NCBI GenBank assembly: GCA_949317995.1
Contig: OX439049.1
Coordinates: forward strand, 868,001-932,000
DNA length: 64,000 bases
Direction: 5' to 3'
Origin: Acholoe squamosa
Taxonomy: Eukaryota; Annelida; Polychaeta; Phyllodocida; Polynoidae
Positions within the stretch are counted from its first letter, which is position 1, and every line of letters begins with the position of its first letter. A program made the translations under genes and the position numbers. Under the pieces are notes generated by a model. That model did not search any database. It saw nothing but the letters and a program-made list of their open reading frames with translations, and was not told the DNA's origin. This document shows, piece by piece, positions 32,463 to 42,228 of the stretch.

Positions 32463-32621
32463 ATGAAATAAACAGAGACAACTGCACTCCCATGGTCCCC
32501 AAATGTAGCCTCTTTCCCCCTTGGACTATGCCCTGGGGGCTCCCACCTCGGGCTCCGTCCTTAGAGGGAAACAGCCAACATTTGTTCCCCACTGTCGTGC
32601 AGTTCTCTCTGTTTATTTCAT
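32463..32621. repeat. Small foldback (MITE-like) element
   Basis: The outer 25 bases at 32463-32487 (ATGAAATAAACAGAGACAAC...) and 32597-32621 are inverted repeats with one mismatch. Further inside, AAATGT...TTTCCC sequences pair imperfectly, so most of the 159 bp can fold on itself. Confidence 0.7.
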
Positions 32622-32631
32622 CAGTCATTAT

Positions 32632-32712
32632 TGTATTTCATAATGAAATTGCGCAATTCTCATCTGATATTTCTTCATGGGTGTTGTGCAATTTCTAAGC
32701 AATGTTTCGCAA
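32632..32712 (-). repeat. Hairpin repeat, right copy
   Basis: Minus-strand sequence ATTGCGAAACATTGCTTAG... aligns with the left copy at 22925-23035 over roughly 100 bases with scattered substitutions. The two copies are in inverted orientation about 9.7 kb apart. Confidence 0.6.
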
Positions 32713-33272
32713 TATCTGTCTGTAAGTATTGGCAGCATTGTGAATTTCCAACACTAGGTGGTAGCACCAAACAGAGTGTTTCCCATATGGTGATCACCTC
32801 CCTAATAAGATTAGTATTAGTACAGTAGAGACCACTTATTTCTCCTATGACTGCCTGTTTTTATTGTTTGATCTTGTTCCCCATGATCTCCTCTAAATCT
32901 TGAAGAAGGTTTGTTTCAATATTGTTGGTAATTTTCTCAAAAGAATAAAACATGTGAACTATAGTCTATTGTGTCCTTTCTTCAGAATTCCATTAATCAA
33001 AATCTAGGTCTATAAAGTACTGATTTATTTGCTTTTCTGACATCAGGATACATCAACAGAGTAATTAAAAGATATTGTTGGCAGATCATGAGTACTTGAA
33101 CGGGAATATACAACTTTTATATGTCCCTTTAAGGGGTGCGTTTTATCACATAACCAACTGACACTGATCTGACAAGATTTCTTCTGTGCTTTTCAGTGTC
33201 AGTTTGTCCCTTTTTCAATGATAAAAAAAAAATCATGAAAAATGATAATGAATTACTTTTTTGTATTTTCAG
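32713..33272. other. No gene recognised; probable intron or flank of the RIIa gene
   Basis: AT-rich, with no coding motif on either strand. It ends in a pyrimidine-rich acceptor (TTTTTTGTATTTTCAG) at 33257-33272. Confidence 0.4.
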
Positions 33273-33496
33273 ATCCAAAAATGGCAAGCCATGGTGGTGA
33301 TGATGCAAGGTCAGTGTCAGAAAGGAAGCGGGAGTTTCGTCAAATCACAGAGGGACTTGTACGACATATCATCATGACAAAACGCACAGATTACTACACA
33401 TGTGCTGCAGAGTACTTCAGTCAACTATTGAGGATAAGAGAAGGGACAAGAAGGGAAAACTCTGTCACACAAAATGAGAAAAATGGAAAAAGCTAA
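33273..33496 (+). CDS. Small RIIa-domain protein (last exon, possibly whole coding region)
   Basis: RIIa (protein kinase A regulatory subunit dimerisation/docking) domains form a small helical dimer that binds A-kinase anchors, often in cilia and sperm proteins. After a good splice acceptor (AG at 33271-33272) an ATG at 33281 opens a 71-residue frame to TAA at 33494-33496. The central block, EGLVRHII followed by CAAEYFSQLL, matches the two short helices of the family (typically LTREVLR...FAAEYF). The protein stops soon after, with a charged tail. The ATG context is AAAATGG. Upstream non-coding or coding exons may exist. The gene converges on the GT31 gene about 650 bp away. Spa17, ropporin and RIIAD1 share this domain; I cannot choose among them. 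A processed remnant is the alternative, but the acceptor argues for a real exon. Confidence 0.6.
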
Positions 33497-34148
33497 TGAA
33501 TTATTGAATGTGTTGCTGTAATAGGACAGTAAAAGTCCTGCAACTAAAGGATTTTACCATCCAATATGCAGCTATTGGCTGCAGAAGCCATGTTTAATCT
33601 CTAATCCAATTCTCTTTTTTTTTTACCAAACCATTTTGTATTTGAATGATGTAAGATCAGCAAGTTATAATCTGACTTGGTGGATCATTAGTTGCAAGCT
33701 GCCTAGATCCCTGACCAATGGGATCTCATCAGTGTCATGGAAGGATCAATGTGCAATACAGTGTCTGCTTTCTGGTTTCATCGGCCATTGAAAGGAATTC
33801 ATCTATTTTATCTTAATTACACTGAAGTAATGATGCCACCTTTTGGACCATACTGGGTCCCTGATTGGTTGGCTCAGGTCACAAGGTAGTAAATGGGAAG
33901 GATGTGATGTAGTTATTAAATGTAATAAATCTGTATGTGTTGCATGGAAGCACTTTTTTCCTCTTTTTTTAATCTTTATATATTTTGGTTGTTATGAAGG
34001 ATTTGACCTTATCTGTGTGCAACACAGGTTATGCTCTGTGTTGCCTAAAGGCACGCGCCAACGATACACGGCACAAGTGCTGGGTCATCCATGCATCATA
34101 AAGGAGGATACAGTTCCCATAGTGCCATCATATCCTTAATAATGGATG
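33497..34148. other. Interval between convergent genes
   Basis: No coding motif. It contains a partial direct duplicate of the GT31 3' coding end: ACAGTTCCCATAGTGCCA occurs near 34110 and again at about 34180. Confidence 0.5.
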
Positions 34149-34928
34149 TCATGAGGGAACAGTCTTATTCTGAAGACACAGTTCCCATAGTGCCACCATA
34201 TCCATGGGGCTGACATTATGGACGGCCCTCCATGTACTACTCACAACACATTTCTTAGCCGTCCTGTCATACTTAGGTACTTCCATCACAAAGTCTTTAT
34301 ACTCGACTGTTTTGATACCATTCAGTTTACACACTAGGCCAAAGTAGACATCCTCCATGGCAAACCAAGGCACATTCTGTGCTGCTTTATATATCCTCTT
34401 CATGGTCTTATAAGACATCATAAAAGTGGTCCCAATACAATAAGGTGGGTAAGTGTCTGGGAGATACTTGTTCCCTGTAACAGCAAACTTGTAAATCTTG
34501 TCCCGTACCACAGGAGTCTCTTTCCTACATGGCCCAAACATTGCGTCTTGAGTGCCATTTACCTGCAGCATCAGAAGGTTCAGGATGTTGGGAATGTTGA
34601 CAGAATTATCATCAGCACTGCGCATGATGAACTCTGCCCTCTGACATGATGTCGTTGCAAACCTGAATCCACCCATCACCTTGAGTGACAAATTAAAGTA
34701 GCTGTCCACAAAATCATCCAAAAGGATGTCTCCAAACATGTTATTTTCTTTTTTCATCGCCTGCATGTCCTCGGATGGCCAGCCGGCCCCTAACATCCAC
34801 AAGTAGCGCACAGACCTTGTGTTGTTCTTAGTCACACTCAGCCATGTTCTCCTGATAATGTCCCTCTGGTGACTTGCCCTGGGTATAGAAGTTATCATGA
34901 TGAGAACCTTAAAGATAATATCCAAAAA
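34149..34928 (-). CDS. GT31 glycosyltransferase (beta-1,3-galactosyltransferase-like), exon 2: catalytic domain
   Basis: GT31 enzymes transfer Gal or GlcNAc from UDP-sugar in beta-1,3 linkage in the Golgi lumen. This exon follows an acceptor (CTATAG) and joins exon 1 in phase 0. Numbering the 418-residue predicted protein, it shows IRRTW at 184-188 (the RxxIRxTW motif), DILLDDFVDSYFNLSLK, a conserved Cys near 254, YPPYCIG at 319-325 and EDVYFG at 351-356, all family hallmarks in the right order. The usual DDD metal-binding triplet reads ADD at 264-266, followed by NSVN. The frame is uninterrupted to its stop. Length is normal for the family. The acceptor substrate cannot be told. The changed triplet could mean altered or lost activity, although the rest of the fold looks maintained. 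Confidence 0.88.
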   Translation of the reverse strand, partial: FLDIIFKVLIMITSIPRASHQRDIIRRTWLSVTKNNTRSVRYLWMLGAGWPSEDMQAMKKENNMFGDILLDDFVDSYFNLSLKVMGGFRFATTSCQRAEFIMRSADDNSVNIPNILNLLMLQVNGTQDAMFGPCRKETPVVRDKIYKFAVTGNKYLPDTYPPYCIGTTFMMSYKTMKRIYKAAQNVPWFAMEDVYFGLVCKLNGIKTVEYKDFVMEVPKYDRTAKKCVVSSTWRAVHNVSPMDMVALWELCLQNKTVPS

Positions 34929-36009
34929 CTATAGCAGGCACATAGAAAATAATAGGGAGTATACTTGAGTACAACTTTGAGATCATATCTTAACTTTATT
35001 TATGTGAAAATATTACCTATTAGTAAATATCTACTTGGAAATACACACCAGTCATGTGGTCAAATAACTGTTGCTCCCCTCATACCCAAACACTCTGTTT
35101 TTAAAAAATGACCACTCCCTTAGTGAAGCTTCTTTAAGGTGGGTTGCAGCAATTGAATCAAAGTCCCTAGAATTCCTTCATTGCTTTGCCAGGTCTACCT
35201 CAAATCATACAGAATAAGATTGTGAATAGAAAAGTGTGGGACCCCAAGTTCCTTTTTTTACATTGAATTTTGAAGGATGAAAGTATTTTAATCTTCACCT
35301 AGAAATTAGTCTCACATTCGAGAATATTTTTCCCTACATGAGAAACATTCTGATATCCTTATTGATCAAGATTTATTGTTTGTAACTCGATTACATTGCA
35401 TTCTGGGTAAACTTCTCATTTTTCCTAAAAGAGTGAGTAAGTTTACTATTATTTCATAATAAAAAATAAATAAAATTCATATTTTCAACCACTAGATTTT
35501 TCTTAAACTTTTTAAAATATTGTTCAGATAATTTGCCTTTTAATAAAAGTAATTTTGTAGTTTTTGCCATTTGAAGCAAAAAGGTAAATTAAAAAGATAA
35601 ATTAACAAAAATCCATATTCAAAGCACTGTATGATGGGTATATGCATACATTCGTGGCATAAAATTGTTTCATTATATACCCTTGGCCATTGTGATCAGC
35701 CTATCAAATTTACAACATTGTCTAGGTTAAGTGAGGGTTATAATTATTAGGCACAAAAGAAAACCAGAGAGTGGTGAAAGAAATGTGAATATGCCAAAAA
35801 TTCAAAGTGTCATAAAATACACAATTTTTGTGGGTCTTTTGGGCTTATATATGTATGTGCATACCAAAAATTATCTCATTCTGATGAAAATAGCCTATAT
35901 GTGTAGGTACCTGCCCAATGGTTCACTTTTAATGGTAACAACCCACCTTAATCATATAAAAACAAAGAAAGAAAAAGAAATCAGAGCCCCGACAATGGGA
36001 TATACTAAC
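34929..36009 (-). other. Intron of the GT31 gene
   Basis: 1,081 bp, starting GTTAGT and ending TATAG on the minus strand. AT-rich, with no recognised element inside. Confidence 0.75.
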
Positions 36010-36486
36010 TTTAATGTCTCCTTGTGCCTCACAGCTCCTTGGCTTTAACACAGTGTTATACACATAAGGTGCACACTTGTTACATGTCTTGTTCCTCTGC
36101 ATCTTTGGGTAGGTGCGCATCTTCAGTAGTGGGTTCCCACCCTTCAGCTCTGGCGACACATGGTCATCTCCAACACTGACCCTGTACTGCATGTAGATAG
36201 GGACATGTTCCTCACTGTCAAACATATTGGGTAAGTGGGACAGTTTCTGTAAGAGCTGGTAGGAGTGCTCCGGTATGTTGGATAACTTCTCTATGAGGTT
36301 GTATGAGTGGTTGGCGGCCATGGACGTGAAACGCTGCCCCCAGTGGGACCCCCTGGTGGCACTTTGCTGCCACCTAGTGGTGACTTCAGGACCTGTGATA
36401 GTGAGGTGTAGGATGATGAATATTAGTAGTACTTGTAGTCCCACAAGGACACCCCTAAATGTCCACCGTCCTCCTACAGGGAACAT
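36010..36486 (-). CDS. GT31 glycosyltransferase, exon 1: cytoplasmic tail, membrane anchor and stem
   Basis: ATG at 36486 opens a 159-codon exon ending AAA|GTTAGT. The first ten residues are short and basic, followed by a single hydrophobic segment (about 11-30, VLVGLQVLLIFIILHLTI), giving a type II Golgi membrane protein as usual for GT31 enzymes. The stem has N-glycosylation sequons (NHS near 59, NKT near 133) and a Cys pair CNKC. Joining phase-0 to exon 2 gives a protein of 418 residues. Upstream of the ATG no promoter motif stands out; a 5' untranslated exon cannot be excluded. Confidence 0.8.
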
Positions 36487-38035
36487 CTTGACCTACCAAT
36501 AATCTCTTACAAATCTAATTGTAAACTCTCACCTCTCCTGTTTTTTGGTGTTTTTTTTATCCTATTTCCATTTACCTGCAATTATGATATATCCTCCTTT
36601 TGGAAATGAGAGTTGCCTAATTCCATCTAGAAACTGACAGAGGTGATTTATGGTTTCTGGGAAAAAATAGCAGTCCTATTAAGTCCTTTTTTCCTTAGAA
36701 AAGACTGCAGAAGTCCTATATTTTCCACAGGGAAAATGACCAAGATCCTATTTACCTAACACAGTTCCTCCATGATGTGCTTTTGTTGTTTACAATCGGA
36801 TCAGATGAAAAATACTCAAAATAAACAGGGTCTTAAATCCCAAAATAATTCGCACAGATATCTTCACTATTCCAGTGAACCAGTGAAGCTCTTACAAGAA
36901 GCCCCAGGTTGCAGTACAGTGGTACAAGGCATCTCTGTAAAAATTACAACGGATCTCTGGAAACTTTGGGACAAGGATTTCATCGTTATTTTGATGACAT
37001 TTTTTTACAATGATAGAATAAACCACTCAGGATACTCCTACAGTTGGCATACCTTCATGCAATTCTAATCACCATCTCATTGCTCCTCTGGATAGTCACA
37101 GTCTTAATACTTTTTGTGAAAGTCTTCCAAATTATCAGGGCATAACAACCCGTTTGGAACAAGAAAACAAAATACAAATCAAAGATGTGTCCATCATCCA
37201 TTGACTCTATGCACAACTTTGGTTTAGCAATTATGCCCACTGGGCACAACCTGAAAAATATATTGTGCCAGAAAAATATTTTTTTAAGTCCTAGGAGCTG
37301 GATCTAAATAGCCCTGTCTCCTCTGGCCTATATTTCCTCCTGGACAAAGTGGATAGAGAAAGATAGAATATCAATCCACTTTGTACATGAATAATCCTAC
37401 GCTATTCTCAGGATCACAAATTGCAGACCTGTGTTGTGCCGTAATCAATTTGCCTTTGACCTCATAGGTTTAATCTCCAGCTGCTAATGCTATACATGTA
37501 TATAGGAACATCTGATAGAGTTTAATCCTTTCACGGTTATTGATTAGCATTATTTGTGTATGCTACATTGTGTGTGTGTGTGTGTGTGTGTGGGTGTGTG
37601 TGTGTGTTATTGTATACATGTTTGATAGGGGTGGGGGTAACTCCTATATTCCTTTGTAATGCATACACATATAAATATCATCCTGTTCCTGTACACATAT
37701 ATTTCAATTGAAGCCTGCATCCTTTATTATCTAGGAAATGTTGAGAAAATGATTATCAAGTGAAACCTGAGTAACATAATTCCCCATTATCCATACAAAA
37801 CTCACTGTAATCATATTCAAATTGATAAACATTCCATGTTTGCACTTTTGTCCATACATGATATTAGAGGAGTGCCCCCCCTACCCTTCCCTCTATTTAC
37901 TGCTATAGGGGGAACCATTGTAGTGGGACTTTATCAGTATCCACGGCAATACTGCATGTATCAGGTTAGTATGTTTGGTGGAGTGGCCTGTCATAACTGT
38001 ATGCCTGTATATACCGGGTCAGGGCTAAAGCAATG
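36487..38035. other. No gene recognised
   Basis: About 1.5 kb upstream of the GT31 gene, AT-rich. It holds a GT dinucleotide run (37569-37607) and otherwise no motif. Confidence 0.4.
37569..37607. repeat. (TG)n microsatellite
   Basis: About 19 TG units with a single GG interruption. Confidence 0.95.
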
Positions 38036-38039
38036 GGTC

Positions 38040-38262
38040 TGGACCCCTAAATTCGACAGGGTGACATGGCCATTTCTTAAATTCGACATGTGACATGGAG
38101 CTTAGTGACAAGGACATGAAGGAGTAAAAATTTAGTGACATGAGACATGGCCTTATCTTAAAATCGACATGTGACATGAAGCTTAGTGACAAGGACAAGG
38201 GAAAATAGAAATTTAATGACATGTGACATTGCCTTTTCTTAAAATCGACATGTGACATGGGG
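38040..38262. repeat. 81-bp tandem repeat, nearly 3 copies
   Basis: CGACATGTGACATG recurs at 38084, 38165 and 38246 (period 81), with GCTTAGTGACAAGGACA and TTTAGTGACATG between. Immediately downstream the sequence returns to single copy. Confidence 0.85.
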
Positions 38263-38551
38263 ACCCCCCATCTAGACCCCCAAAGCATCATTTGTATCAG
38301 CCAAGCTGGCAAACTGTCATGGATTATTATTAGCCAACATGCAGTTTGAATCACCATTGGTGCTGATTAGGGGGAGGGACTTATTGAGTAGATTATGGTG
38401 TTAATGTTTTGGGAAAGATTGTTCAAAAAGAACATTTAAAAGGGATGTTTACGTCATTCGAGGAAATAAAGCTTTATCCTATTTTTTTTTTTTTTTTTAC
38501 ATTAAACAAGATTCTATATGCAAGGGTTACTTCTTTTTACACTAAAGAAGG

Positions 38552-38836
38552 ATTTACGCACAAGTGAGTTTTGACCTATTATAACAATGGTCCTGATTGT
38601 CCCTTAGGATGACTCACAAGTGAGGTTTGACCTATTATAACTATGATCCTGATTGTCCCTTAGGATGACTCACAAGTGAGGTTTGACCTATTATAACAAT
38701 GGTCCTGATTGTCCCTTAGGATGACTCACAAGTGAGGTTTGACCTATTATAACAATGGTCCTGATTGTCCCTTAGGATGACTCACAAGTGAGGTTTGACC
38801 TATTATAACAATGGTCCTGATTGTCCCTTAGGATAA
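38552..38836. repeat. 56-bp tandem repeat, about 5 copies
   Basis: GACTCACAAGTGAGGTTTGA at 38611 and 38667 shows the period of 56. Each unit ends CCTGATTGTCCCTTAGGAT. Copies are nearly identical, except that the first has GCACAAGTGAGTTTTG. A 17-18 base T run precedes the array near 38482. Confidence 0.92.
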
Positions 38837-39640
38837 AAGACTCACATGCATTTTCTTCTGTTTCCCTCCTCATTCCTAAATTGATAAATTGGTCAGGTGT
38901 TCAGCATTGACACATGCAAGAAAGATGTCAGGGGAACCCGTCATGTGTGAACCAATCATGAGAGAGGTCCTTGTGTAGTACTGGTATAGGATTTGTACAC
39001 CAGATGTCAGCAGTGACACCCCACCCCCATCCACTAAGGGTAAACCTATGGAGCCCTGGGCCAGCTTCCTCACTGCTGGCAAAGTCATCAGCAGTATTGA
39101 CCTTACAGTGAGCCAAGGTTTTCAGTGTTATGTAGTTAGATATTTCCTCTTTGTCATAAATGAGCCAAGCTATCATATTCAACATGTGCATATGACCCTC
39201 CCCCCAATCTTAGATACTGCACCAGTTGTGTATTATTGAACTATTATTGACTGTCCAGTTAAGTAGCTCTCAAAATCTCTAGTCCCACTCTTGACACAGA
39301 AACATGACCAGATGGTCTGCTCTCACCCCCACCGTAAAATCCTGTATATAAGTCTCACCAGGACAAGGCCTGTTTGTGCCATGTAGCGGAAGACGAAAAA
39401 GTCAGGGTGCACTTTATGGCATTTTATGATTACATTGAATCACTATAGAGCTGCTGAAAATCAAACATCAGTGTTGCCTTATACAGCTTGAAATAAACTG
39501 AAAGAAATTTGACTGCTGTCAAGGGGGCGTAAAAAAGAATTTTCACCTCACCACCACCACCCCCCCACCCATTGATAAATACTGACCACTCCCTTAGACA
39601 CATGTTTGTCTGTATATCAATATCTGTACCAAGGGGAAAC
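38837..39640. other. No gene recognised
   Basis: About 800 bp without coding motifs; a C-rich run occurs near 39550. Confidence 0.4.
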
Positions 39641-40316
39641 TACCTCATTGCAGTGTCAGGACAATAAGAGGGAGATCACACATCACTCAGTCTGAAGTTA
39701 TCCTTTATCCACCATAGCGTAAGTCAGTTCTCATGTTTAAGTCAGTGTGAGGGATTAACAGTGAGATAGGATCACACATCACCCAGTCTGAACTTATCCT
39801 TTATCCACCCTGGGGTAAGTCAGTTCTCATGTTTAACTCACTGTGAGGGATTAACAGTGAGATAGGATCACACATCACTCAGTCTGAACTTATCGTTTAT
39901 CCACCCTGGGGTAAGTCAGTTCTCATGTTTAACTCACTGTGAGGGATTAACAGTGAGATAGGATCACACATCACCCAGTCTGAACTTATCGTTTATCCAC
40001 CCTGGGGTAAGTCAGTTCTCATGTTTAACTCACTGTGAGGGATTAACAGTGAGATAGGATCACACATCACCCAGTCTGAACTTATCGTTTATCCACCATA
40101 GGGTAAGTCAGTTCTCATGTTTAACTCACTGTGAGGGATTAACAGTGAGATAGGATCACACATCACCCAGTCTGAACTTATCGTTTATCCACCATAGCGT
40201 AAGTCAGTTCTCATGTTTAACTCACTGTGAGGGATTAACAGTGAGATAGGATCACACATCACCCAGTCTGAACTTATCCTTTATCCACCATAGGGTAAGT
40301 CAGTTCTCATGTTTAA
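39641..40316. repeat. 96-bp tandem repeat, 7 copies
   Basis: AAGTCAGTTCTCATGTTTAA recurs every 96 bases (39721, 39817, 39913, 40009, 40105, 40201, 40297). Copies are highly similar; the CCACCCTGGGG and CCACCATAGGG/CCACCATAGCG variants mark sub-groups. Confidence 0.95.
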
Positions 40317-40780
40317 CTCTTTATACAGTAATAGTGCATAATGTTTTGATATTCTATTTTCCATTGATTCAGGTTGCGATATACCTGTCAGTGTGTACGA
40401 AGCTATTCAAACTATTCTGGTTGTTATAAGTGTCTGAAAAAAAGTAAATACTGTGTTCCCAGTGGTTATGAGGACCCTCAATGATAGTGGCTCAGTCATG
40501 CCACCACCCACATTGGGCACTACTAATGTAACTATTATTTTCTTGGGTTTGTCCAGGCTCACCAGGGATTCAATCATACATGATGTATGATTGTGGTTCC
40601 ATTTATGTGATCAATGGACTTCTCTTAATAGTAGAGGCTGTTAAAGACAATTTCAGACTCTAAGGGAACTTGCTGGACAAAACTCTGAAAATTTACATAC
40701 AGGTTCATTTTTAGCCCCTCTTTAAAACTGGATGGGTAGACATTGCGAAATTCCATTGGAACACCCTAAATTCCAAGATG
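40317..40780. other. No gene recognised
   Basis: About 460 bp of single-copy-looking DNA; CCAAGATGGCTGCC (YY1-like) lies at its right edge near 40775. Confidence 0.4.
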
Positions 40781-41760
40781 GCTGCCACATAGGCTAAATT
40801 TCCAATGAAAACCCCTTATTTTGCCCTCAAAAATCATATCCAATGGAAAATATTGATTTTCAGGTTGTGTGGTTACCATGGCAACATAGAATTCATGTAC
40901 CTGGGGCCAGATTTCTGATTAATAAAAAAAACTTATTTTGCCCTCAAAATCTCAATTTATCCATATATATCATCGTGTAAGGGCTCAAAATAAAGGTATC
41001 TGTGACGGAAATCATAAACAAAGGGAATCTTGATTTTGGATGCTGTGGTTACCATGGCAATGGGAGATATTATGTACCAAAGGACAAATTTTCAATGAAA
41101 GCTCCTTATTTTACCATTGAAATCTCAATTTATCCATGGATATTGTCGTGTAAAGGTTCAAAACATAGGTCTTTGAAAGAAAAAGTTATTTACAATGGGA
41201 AACATTGACTTTCAGGTCCTGTGTTACCATAGCAACATGGAATTTATGCTCCTTGGGCAATAAAACCCCTTATTTTGCCATTGTAATCTCAATCTATCAA
41301 TGAACATGGTCATGTGATTGCTCAAAATTAAGTTCCTTGGAAGGAAAATCATACACATAGGGAAATGTTGATTTTAAGGTCATGTGGTTACCATGGCAGC
41401 AAAGAATTCATGTACCTGGGGCCAAATTTCTCATAAGAACCCCCTATTTTGCCCTCAAAATCTCAATTCATCCACAAATCCACAAATAGGGTCATGTAGT
41501 GGCTCAAAACGAAGTTGAGGGAAATCATGAACAAAGGGAAATATTGATTTTCAGATAATGGGGTTACCATGGCAACAGATGATTCATGTACCAGGGTAGA
41601 AATTTTCAATAAAAAACCCTTACTTTGCCATTGAAATCTCGATGTTCCATGGACATTGCCATAAAAGGGCTCAAAACCTAGGTCTTTTGAAAGGAGAATC
41701 ATACACAATGGGAAACATTGACATCCAGGGCCAATGAAGGTTTCTTTTTTTTGAGTATGG
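40781..41760. repeat. About 175-bp degenerate tandem repeat with an RFX X-box-like palindrome in each copy
   Basis: Five copies are spaced 164-176 bp apart. Each holds GTTACCATGGCAAC or a close variant (starts at 40872, 41048, 41223, 41387, 41563), followed by a stretch with TTATTTTGCC(C/A)TC/TTGAAATCTCAAT. The palindrome matches the X-box consensus bound by RFX factors. The rest of each unit has drifted more. Confidence 0.8.
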
Positions 41761-42228
41761 GTAAATGGCAAAAATTATTTTATCCTGGTTACAGAGAAAA
41801 AGCTTATTCAGCTTGACGAATGATCTTGCAACCAGCAATTAATACTGTATTTCAAGTGATATGATTTAACCAAAAGTATATATACATGAAATAACACACT
41901 CTCTAGTACAAAATCATAGAACATAAGTAGTCTGATTAGTGTGTGAAACACTTAATATACAGAAATCATAATAACATAATTGATATGCTCACAACCTCAA
42001 CAGTGTATAAGATACAATCGCAAACAATATGGATATATCAAACTGGGGGTGGGCACCACTCACCAAAGATCAGCTGCCAACAACATTAGACAAAATTACC
42101 TTTGAATGTATAGGCTGTATAGTATCATCCAAAGAGCAAACAGGACAAATTATAATAATTTATACATATAGGTTTCTACACAGCATAGTTTTCTGCTGAT
42201 ATTTGAAGTCATTATAAGTAGTAATGTT
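41761..42228. other. Probable 3' flank of the LINE
   Basis: AT-rich, with no motif recognised. The LINE's 3' end should lie within or next to this stretch on the minus strand. Confidence 0.35.
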
